64,000 nt of DNA from Candidatus Zipacnadum vermilionense. GTDB lineage: Bacteria; Armatimonadota; Zipacnadia; Zipacnadales; Zipacnadaceae. A program made the position numbers and the translations under genes. Positions 58,686 to 64,000 of the stretch are shown piece by piece. The stretch is taken from the NCBI GenBank assembly GCA_029821755.1, contig JALGSV010000007.1, positions 124,001-188,000 on the forward strand. Reading direction: 5' to 3'. Within the stretch, counting starts at the first letter, position 1. Each line of letters starts with the position of its first letter. Under the pieces are notes generated by a model. The model was given only the letters and a program-made list of their open reading frames with translations. It was not told the DNA's origin and made no database searches.

Positions 58686-59183
58686 ATGTCCGAGCATCCC
58701 GGTTTTACCCCCTTGGGGGAGTTTGAGCGACGCAAGCGCCGTTTGCCCCACTGGGAGTCGCCTGACGAGGCCTACTTCATTACCTTCCGCCTCAGGGATC
58801 GCTCCGTAGTCGATCTGACCAGTCCCCCGATTGCGGCCATCATCATCGAGGCCCTGCGGTTCTTCCACGATAGACGGTACACTCTCTGGGACCACACGAT
58901 CATGCCGGATCACGTGCATCTGATCATCAAGCCGCTGGTGAAACGCGGGCTAACAATGCGTCTGGGGCACATTCTGCAGGGCCTCAAAGGCTGGACAGCG
59001 AGACAGATCAACTCGCACCTGGGGCGGCGGGGGCCATTGTGGCAGGACGAAAGGCACGACCACATCGTCCGCAACCAGAAGGACTACGTCGAAAAGGCTG
59101 CATACATCCTGGACAATCCGCGACGTGCGGGCCTGGTCAAAGACTCGACGGAGTGGCCGTGGTGGTCGGTGGGGGTGGAGTGA
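58686..59183 (+). CDS. REP-associated tyrosine transposase (RAYT, Y1/HUH type)
   Basis: The product has 165 residues. The HUH motif is MPDHVHLI (H76, H78) and the Y1 tyrosine region is KAAYILDNP (Y140; Y134 is the alternative). RLRDRSVV, GGPLWQDERHDHIVRN-type sequence (here GPLWQDERHDHI) and WPWWS at the end are usual RAYT features. It would cut and rejoin single-stranded REP DNA at the hairpin base. It is flanked on both sides by inverted REP pairs, the typical REP-RAYT-REP layout. ATG at 58686 follows GGAGGGAAGGG; GTG at 58680 overlaps that site. Confidence 0.92.
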   Translation: MSEHPGFTPLGEFERRKRRLPHWESPDEAYFITFRLRDRSVVDLTSPPIAAIIIEALRFFHDRRYTLWDHTIMPDHVHLIIKPLVKRGLTMRLGHILQGLKGWTARQINSHLGRRGPLWQDERHDHIVRNQKDYVEKAAYILDNPRRAGLVKDSTEWPWWSVGVE

Positions 59184-59210
59184 CGCGTCGTGTCGCCTGA
59201 TGGACCTCAG

Positions 59211-59285
59211 CGTGGGGCGGGCCTTCTAGCCCGCCCTCAGCAGCTGCTGCGGGGAGCGCGGGCTAGAAGGCCCGCGCCACGCGGA
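59211..59285 (+). repeat. Inverted REP pair downstream of the RAYT gene
   Basis: The layout matches the upstream pair: CGTGGGGCGGGCCTTCTAGC, a 20-nt CTCAGCAGCTGCTGCGGGGA middle, then the inverted copy ending CCACGCGGA. The hairpin arms differ from the upstream pair by a single compensated-looking C/G versus T/A change (CCTTCTAG vs CTTTCTAG). Confidence 0.92.
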
Positions 59286-59307
59286 TCCCGGCCCGGCCCG
59301 TGCGGAC

Positions 59308-59463
59308 CTACTTCCCCCTCCCCAGCCACGCCAGCAGCTTGACTGCCGCCTGTTGCCAGCCCTCCGTTTCCCAAAAGGCGGTTTTTCCCGCCGGGGCCTC
59401 GCCGTAAGCGGTGCCCAGGACGTACACTACCCGCCCCACGCGACGGAAGGGGTCGCCGCGCCC
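59308..59463 (-). pseudogene. Orphan C-terminal fragment in frame with the upstream gene's stop
   Basis: On the minus strand, immediately after the stop of the next gene and in the same frame, 51 codons read RVVYVLGTAYGEAPAGKT, AFWETEGWQQAAVKLLAW and then TAG. The sequence resembles the C-terminus of the protein at 61352-63238 (VVAVMTGLCYGEREGNLVPF, WEWPGWPEWL). It has no start codon or ribosome site. It is probably the remnant of a paralogous gene; TAG read-through is the less likely alternative. Confidence 0.55.
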
Positions 59464-61221
59464 CTACTCGAACTCCGCCACCACGACAGTCCACACCGTC
59501 ACCGAGGGGATAGTCACCGATCCGTCGGCGGCGGGCGTAACCGGGATTGCGTCGCCCGGCACATCCGGCGACATGGCGGCGATCTTGCTCAGTTTCATCC
59601 CGGCCGGAACGGTGAAGGCCACCCGGACGTTCTCCGCCGGAGCCGGGGGCTGGTCGGCCCAGCCGTCGTCGTCATTCTCCGGCATGTTCAGCAGGTGGAC
59701 GATGGTCCGCTTGCCACCGTCGGGCAGGTCGCGAGCGTTGACGAAGTCCTCCCACCAGACCCGCTCCGGACCGGTCACCGTGACGGCCTCGGCGCCGGGC
59801 CGTACATAGCGTAGGTCACAGTCCCACAAGTATTCCGACCAGCGGAACTCGAAGCGCCGGTAGTTAGGCCAGTTGTCCGGGTCGCCCCAGCCGTCAATCT
59901 GCACGCCGCTGGCTGAGGCCACTGCCTCCAGGTAGCGGTTGCTCCCCATCCAGCCAGCGTGGGAGAACCCACCGCGCCGGCGAATGGGCACGCACTCCTG
60001 CTGCAGGTAGAAGGCGGCTTTCTTCCAGGGGTGGTAGACGCTGGCGGGGTTGCCGGCCGAGTTGAAGTGCTCGTAGAGGCTGTAGGCGCCGGGCAGCATC
60101 ATGTCCTCCTCGGTCTCGCTGTTGTACATCTGTGGGTAGCCGCCGGCCACGTTGTTCCAGCCAAAGAGGAAGTCGGGGAAGCGTTTGGTCAGCTCCGTGC
60201 GGAGCTTGCGGACGAACTGAGTATTGGCCGCCGCGGGGTCCTTGAGCTCCTCCAGCTTGCCGGTCACGTCGTAACCGCCGACAACGCCGGGCGTACCATC
60301 GCTGCGGAAGCCGTCCCAGTTGAACATCTCCTTGGAGCGGGAGACTTCGTCGATCCAGAAATCCCCCACTACCTGCTTGGAGGGGAGGAAGGAGCCGGTC
60401 GTGATGCCGCCGGGGGTGTGCGGGTCCTGCAACTCCGGCTGGTAACGGTCCTTGGTGAGCTGGTCCACGTCGAACCAGGCGTTGGGGCGACCCGCCTTGT
60501 TGTAGGTCAGCCACTCGGGATGACGGCGGGCGAAATCGAAGCCGACAGGCCCGTAGGAGAAATACTGGATGTAGGTCACCACCGCCATGCCGTTTTCATG
60601 GGCACGCTGGACCATGTATTGCCAATCGCTCTTGCCCTCGGGGTACCAGCCCTGCCCGGAGCGCCACGTCTCGCTGTCGGGGGTCATGTCGTCGAACGGG
60701 GAGGGCATGTTGGAGTAGGCCTCCAGACAGGTGACGTAGGCCTTACGGTGTTTGGGGAGAAGCGAGTTGTCGATCTGCCCGTTCTCCTTCGCGCCGCGTA
60801 TGCTGAACAAGGTGAGGTAGTGGCCCACCTCCCAGGGGTTCTTGCCGACGGTGAAGAATTCGTGGCCGCTGACCGCCTCCGCCCCGGACTCGGCCACATG
60901 AGCGATCACCTCATGCCCCCACTTGCGGTCGGCGGGGACGGGGTAGGTGAAAGTAGTAGTCGCCTGGCCCTGGGCCGGGACGGTGAGGGTCTGGGGGGTC
61001 AGGTCATCACGGCCCTCCAGGCCATACAGCACGGCCATGGTCACGGCGGCGTCCACCGCGGCCTCGCCGGAGTTGGCTACGTCGACCGCAAACCGCGCCG
61101 TCTCGCCGGGCTGGTAGCAGATCTTCTCCGGCCAGACTCGAGTAACGGTGAGATCGCCGCACCAGGCCGGCAGGGCCAGGGCGAGCAGGAGAAGGCTCAG
61201 GGCCAGATGGTGTTTGCGCAT
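59464..61221 (-). CDS. Secreted TIM-barrel glycosidase-like protein
   Basis: The 585-residue product has a signal peptide (LALSLLLLALALPAWCGD). An N-terminal CARDB/Ig-like domain (RVWPEKICYQPGETARFAVD) precedes a barrel (YVTCLEAYSNMPSPFDDMTP, AHENGMAVVTYIQYFSYGPV, WIDEVSRSKEMFNWDGFRSD, FLFGWNNVAGGYPQMYN) and a C-terminal beta sandwich (RTIVHLLNMPENDD, SVTIPSVTVWTVVVAEFE). The layout recalls GH66/GH13-like enzymes; D in FRSDGTPG is a possible catalytic residue. Substrate is unknown. AAAGGACA is 8 nt before the ATG. Confidence 0.7.
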   Translation of the reverse strand: MRKHHLALSLLLLALALPAWCGDLTVTRVWPEKICYQPGETARFAVDVANSGEAAVDAAVTMAVLYGLEGRDDLTPQTLTVPAQGQATTTFTYPVPADRKWGHEVIAHVAESGAEAVSGHEFFTVGKNPWEVGHYLTLFSIRGAKENGQIDNSLLPKHRKAYVTCLEAYSNMPSPFDDMTPDSETWRSGQGWYPEGKSDWQYMVQRAHENGMAVVTYIQYFSYGPVGFDFARRHPEWLTYNKAGRPNAWFDVDQLTKDRYQPELQDPHTPGGITTGSFLPSKQVVGDFWIDEVSRSKEMFNWDGFRSDGTPGVVGGYDVTGKLEELKDPAAANTQFVRKLRTELTKRFPDFLFGWNNVAGGYPQMYNSETEEDMMLPGAYSLYEHFNSAGNPASVYHPWKKAAFYLQQECVPIRRRGGFSHAGWMGSNRYLEAVASASGVQIDGWGDPDNWPNYRRFEFRWSEYLWDCDLRYVRPGAEAVTVTGPERVWWEDFVNARDLPDGGKRTIVHLLNMPENDDDGWADQPPAPAENVRVAFTVPAGMKLSKIAAMSPDVPGDAIPVTPAADGSVTIPSVTVWTVVVAEFE

Positions 61222-61262
61222 GGTGGTTGTCCTTTCGTGAGTCATGCGGGCGCCGGGTTCGT

Positions 61263-61340
61263 TCCGCGTGGCGCGGGCTTTCTAGCCCGCGTTCCCTGGC
61301 CGGCCGCCGAGGGCGGGCTAGAAAGCCCGCCCCACGCGGA
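61263..61340 (+). repeat. Inverted REP pair, reversed composition
   Basis: TCCGCGTGGCGCGGGCTTTC leads to a 20-nt spacer and the GGCGGGCTAGAAAGCCCGCC hairpin ending CCACGCGGA. The two hairpin types appear in the opposite order from the pairs at the RAYT gene. Confidence 0.9.
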
Positions 61341-61351
61341 GGGAGCCGCCC

Positions 61352-63238
61352 CTACTCCGTCTCCGCCGCCAGGTTCTGCAACTGCCGGCCCAGCCACTCC
61401 GGCCAGCCGGGCCACTCCCAGAAGGGGACCAGGTTTCCCTCGCGCTCCCCGTAGCAGAGGCCGGTCATCACCGCGACCACGCCCTGGCCCTGGCGCCACT
61501 GGACCCAGAAGGGCCGACCGCCAGCCCGCATTGTCACCTGGGCCTCCGGGCGGACGTTGACCTCCTGCAGCCAAAGCGTACCGACCGGCGCGTCGGGGCT
61601 AAGCGCCGGGGTGATGATGCCACTTTTTACCGTAACCACGTCGAACGGCCCCTTGATGGTCACTGGCAGGAGCTCCTCCAGCGGTGTCCCTTGGTACCCG
61701 CCCCCGCCAAAGGCCCAGTGCCCGCCGATCACCAGCAGCGCGCCGCCGTGCTCGACATAGTCGCCCAGGTATTGCATGGTGATCTCGTCGAGCGCCTCGC
61801 TGGGCACGTTGTTAATCACCAGGGCGTCGTATCCCATCAGCTTCTCGTAGTCGCTGGGGAAGTACGATATCGAGGGCCCGTAGACAAAGACGCGGTAACT
61901 GCCAAAGTCGAGGGCCGCACCCATCCGGCGGGCGGCGGTGGGCAGGCGATAGTAGTCGTGGTACAGACCGCGCAGGTGGAGAATCCGGAAGCCCTCATGC
62001 GGGGTCTTGACGATCTGGGTCGGGCGCTCTACGGAGCGCTCCCGGCGGGGCTTGGCGAGGCGGTAGGGCTTCTCGGTACCCATCACGCCGGGGGCCGGGC
62101 GGTACTGCTCGTACGACACGGTCTTGCCGTCGGGGAGCGTCACCGTCGCCCGCGCCAGCAGGTTCCGAGTCAGCGGAGCATTGGCTACCTCAGCCTCGCT
62201 CGCTACCGTCGTAGCCCCCAGCGTCAGTCCGGGGAGATCCTTGGCAAAGAGCTCCTTGCCGGTGTCGTAATCCAGCAATTGCAGCTTGAGCGCCACCGCC
62301 CCCGCGACCGGCTGCGGGCCGGGGAAGAGCTGGTTGCTCAGCTTCACGTCGGTATCGCCGGCCTCCATCCTCAAGTAGCCCAGCACCTGCGGGGAAGCAA
62401 AGGTCACGCCCTGCATCCCCTGGAAGGGATAGGCGGTCACCGTGGTCTCCCACGATTTGCCCGGCGCCAGGTAGACTTGCTCCATCCACCACTCCACCGA
62501 CTGCGACGCGGAGTTGTTGTAGAGGCAGCGCAGGTTGTTGTAGTCCATAAAGAAGACGACGCCCTCGCCGGTGGCGGGGTAGACCTCGGCGCTCCAGCCG
62601 GCTACGGGGTCGTAGCAGAAGTCGTCAGTGCGCGCGTTGTAGGTGGGCGGCATGATCACGCCCTTAGAGTCAAACCAGGAGCCGCTGACGAGACCGCGGG
62701 TAGTGGGGCGGAAGGTCCAATCGTCATCCCGGGAGCTACCGACGTTGATGACATTCTGCACCCAGGGCCCCGGCGCACGCGGCTCAGTAGTGGGGTTCTC
62801 GAAGCGGTAGCGGACCTCGAGGGTCGGGCTGTCGCCGGTGAGGGTCATGGTGCGGGTGAGCTTGACGCCGGCGATGGCTTGATCGCCGCGGCCCTCGATG
62901 ATCACACTCGCCGCCACCGCAGCCGCACCCGGCTCGGAGGGGAGAATCTTGACTTCGTAGGGCCGGTCCAGCAGCTCCCCCGGCCAAGACTGCTGCCAGA
63001 CGTGGTCCATGAAGAAACCGGCGTTGCCGGGCAGGACCCAGTCAGTGCCGGTGGCCTTCCAGAGGAAGCTGGACACCCGCCCCCCCGCGGCGGGATCGAC
63101 GGTCAGCTCCAGCGCAGCGTTCTCCATGACCACCACGCGCTTGCCGGCGGCGTTGGTGGACTCCACAGCGGTAGCGGCCAGCAGGGGCAGGGGCAGAAGC
63201 AAGAGGGCCAGTAGGCAAAGCCCGCGGCGGGTATACAC
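61352..63238 (-). CDS. Secreted mutarotase-like/GATase1-like protein
   Basis: The 628-residue product has a signal peptide (LCLLALLLLPLPLLAATA). Residues 30-400 form a beta supersandwich-like region (GGRVSSFLWKATGTDWVLPG, VKLTRTMTLTGDSPTLEVRY, RFENPTTEPRAPG). Residues 420-628 resemble a glutamine-amidotransferase-like/ThuA-like domain (GYDALVINNVPSEALDEITM, YVEHGGALLVIGGHWAFGGG, VVAVMTGLCYGEREGN). It probably recognises or processes sugars extracellularly; the catalytic Cys/His of true amidotransferases is not evident. CTGGAGGAAC precedes the ATG. Confidence 0.72.
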   Translation of the reverse strand: MYTRRGLCLLALLLLPLPLLAATAVESTNAAGKRVVVMENAALELTVDPAAGGRVSSFLWKATGTDWVLPGNAGFFMDHVWQQSWPGELLDRPYEVKILPSEPGAAAVAASVIIEGRGDQAIAGVKLTRTMTLTGDSPTLEVRYRFENPTTEPRAPGPWVQNVINVGSSRDDDWTFRPTTRGLVSGSWFDSKGVIMPPTYNARTDDFCYDPVAGWSAEVYPATGEGVVFFMDYNNLRCLYNNSASQSVEWWMEQVYLAPGKSWETTVTAYPFQGMQGVTFASPQVLGYLRMEAGDTDVKLSNQLFPGPQPVAGAVALKLQLLDYDTGKELFAKDLPGLTLGATTVASEAEVANAPLTRNLLARATVTLPDGKTVSYEQYRPAPGVMGTEKPYRLAKPRRERSVERPTQIVKTPHEGFRILHLRGLYHDYYRLPTAARRMGAALDFGSYRVFVYGPSISYFPSDYEKLMGYDALVINNVPSEALDEITMQYLGDYVEHGGALLVIGGHWAFGGGGYQGTPLEELLPVTIKGPFDVVTVKSGIITPALSPDAPVGTLWLQEVNVRPEAQVTMRAGGRPFWVQWRQGQGVVAVMTGLCYGEREGNLVPFWEWPGWPEWLGRQLQNLAAETE

Positions 63239-63453
63239 GATTGTTCCTCCAGAGTTGGGCAGGGAGTGACCGAGGAGTCATGACGAGAGTATCCTTCGCG
63301 ACCGGGGCGGATGAGTCCTCCTCGCGCGGCAGGGGAGGAGTGGTCGTGGATCGGCAAGATCAGCGACCGCTGAGCAGGGGAATTCCGGTCTCGCAGCGAA
63401 CACTAACGTGTCTGTCGTATGTGGTGCCATTCTGTCCCTCACCGGAGCCTGCC

Positions 63454-64000
63454 ATGAGCCTACCCTCTCGTGTCACCTTTGCGATTGGCGCCGTTCTCCT
63501 ACTTTCTGCCACTCTCGTCGCCTGGTCTACCGACCAGGAGAGACCCACTAAATACGTCCTAGAGCTGTCCACCGACACCACTGCCTTGCCCTTCGCGCTG
63601 CCCGCCATTCCCGGCATGCCGAATATCCCGGGGCTGGGCGACATGATGAAACCCCGACGGCTGCTCCATGGTGAGGCCGTCTATCCCACCGGGGCCGTGG
63701 CCCCCATCTTCGTGACTGTGCCGGGTGACCTGAAGCTACAGAACAACAAGCTGATCCTGCAGGTCGAGCAGCCGATGGCCGGCGGCGGGCAGACCCCTGG
63801 CAGCCAGGGGCCGGGCACCCAGCCCCAGCCCGGTCAGGTGCAGTTAGTCACCAAGCTGTATTGGCATCCCGACACCGCCGAGGGCCCCATCGCCACCGAT
63901 GAGACCATCGATACCGCCCAACTGCCCCAGAGCGGGCCGGGGCAAATGCAGATCCCTTCCACGCAGTGGCAGCAAATACAGGCCGAGAGGGACCGCACCG
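63454..64000 (+). CDS. Secreted protein of unknown function, truncated by the window edge
   Basis: From the ATG at 63454 the frame is open to the end of the window (182 codons). A signal peptide is present (VTFAIGAVLLLSATLVAWST). The mature part includes a Pro/Gly/Met stretch (LPAIPGMPNIPGLGDMMKP), strands (PIFVTVPGDLKLQNNKLILQ) and a Gln/Pro-rich linker (GGGQTPGSQGPGTQPQPGQ). I do not recognise the family. GGAG lies 8 nt before the ATG. The 215 nt upstream, between divergent genes, contain no other feature. Confidence 0.65.
   Translation, partial: MSLPSRVTFAIGAVLLLSATLVAWSTDQERPTKYVLELSTDTTALPFALPAIPGMPNIPGLGDMMKPRRLLHGEAVYPTGAVAPIFVTVPGDLKLQNNKLILQVEQPMAGGGQTPGSQGPGTQPQPGQVQLVTKLYWHPDTAEGPIATDETIDTAQLPQSGPGQMQIPSTQWQQIQAERDRT

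Noticed and set aside
59237-59494. 85-codon minus-strand ORF
   Set aside because: It is another frame of the REP pair and of the orphan C-terminal fragment; the fragment's frame is the one with protein-like sequence.

Overview
The window is high-GC bacterial chromosome, with G/C-biased third codon positions throughout. Gene content (secreted proteins with stalk/copper-amine-oxidase-like domains, several URO-D-superfamily paralogues, Gfo/Idh dehydrogenase, heparinase-like, beta-helix and GH4/GH57 proteins, LarC) resembles environmental Armatimonadota or Planctomycetota-like genomes. That placement is inference; no rRNA or other phylogenetic marker is present and no tRNA was recognised.

Region 1 (1 to about 22,070) is the structural and lysis half of a tailed-phage-like element, all on the + strand: terminase, portal, prohead protease, major capsid protein (split by a frameshift), a large LamG-like protein, connector-type protein, tail terminator, tail tube, several large tail/host-recognition proteins, holin-like membrane proteins and an amidase. 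No integrase, repressor, replication gene or convincing tape-measure gene is visible. Unlike a compact phage late operon, most genes are separated by 75-400 bp filled with palindromic repeats.

Region 2 (22,175-26,400) holds a secreted heparinase-like protein, then a gene-poor stretch of different base composition with two unrecognised membrane proteins. Region 3 (26,540-36,791), mostly on the minus strand, holds a LeuD-type small subunit, an HTH-TPR regulator coupled to a lipoprotein, a divergent secreted low-complexity protein, a CBS-pair protein, a Kef-type antiporter, an ABC exporter and LarC. Region 4 (36,946-58,573), mostly plus, carries endonuclease IV, small membrane proteins, a nitroreductase and a carbohydrate-oriented set: beta-helix protein, TIM-barrel isomerase, GH4, three URO-D-like proteins, Gfo/Idh, alpha/beta hydrolase, phosphodiester glycosidase and GH57 branching enzyme. 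Region 5 (58,594-64,000) has a REP-associated tyrosine transposase (RAYT) between inverted REP pairs, then two secreted minus-strand proteins and a truncated secreted protein at the edge.

The strongest theme is the repeat population. Class A is a hairpin with a constant outer stem and exchangeable apical loops (21 copies by eye, all in one orientation, usually just after a stop codon). A second superfamily has many different palindromic stems, but read on one strand each has GTAG, GTGG or GTAC directly before the hairpin, which is the REP architecture. These hairpins often lie just upstream of Shine-Dalgarno sequences, and some are translated in frame inside otherwise intact genes.
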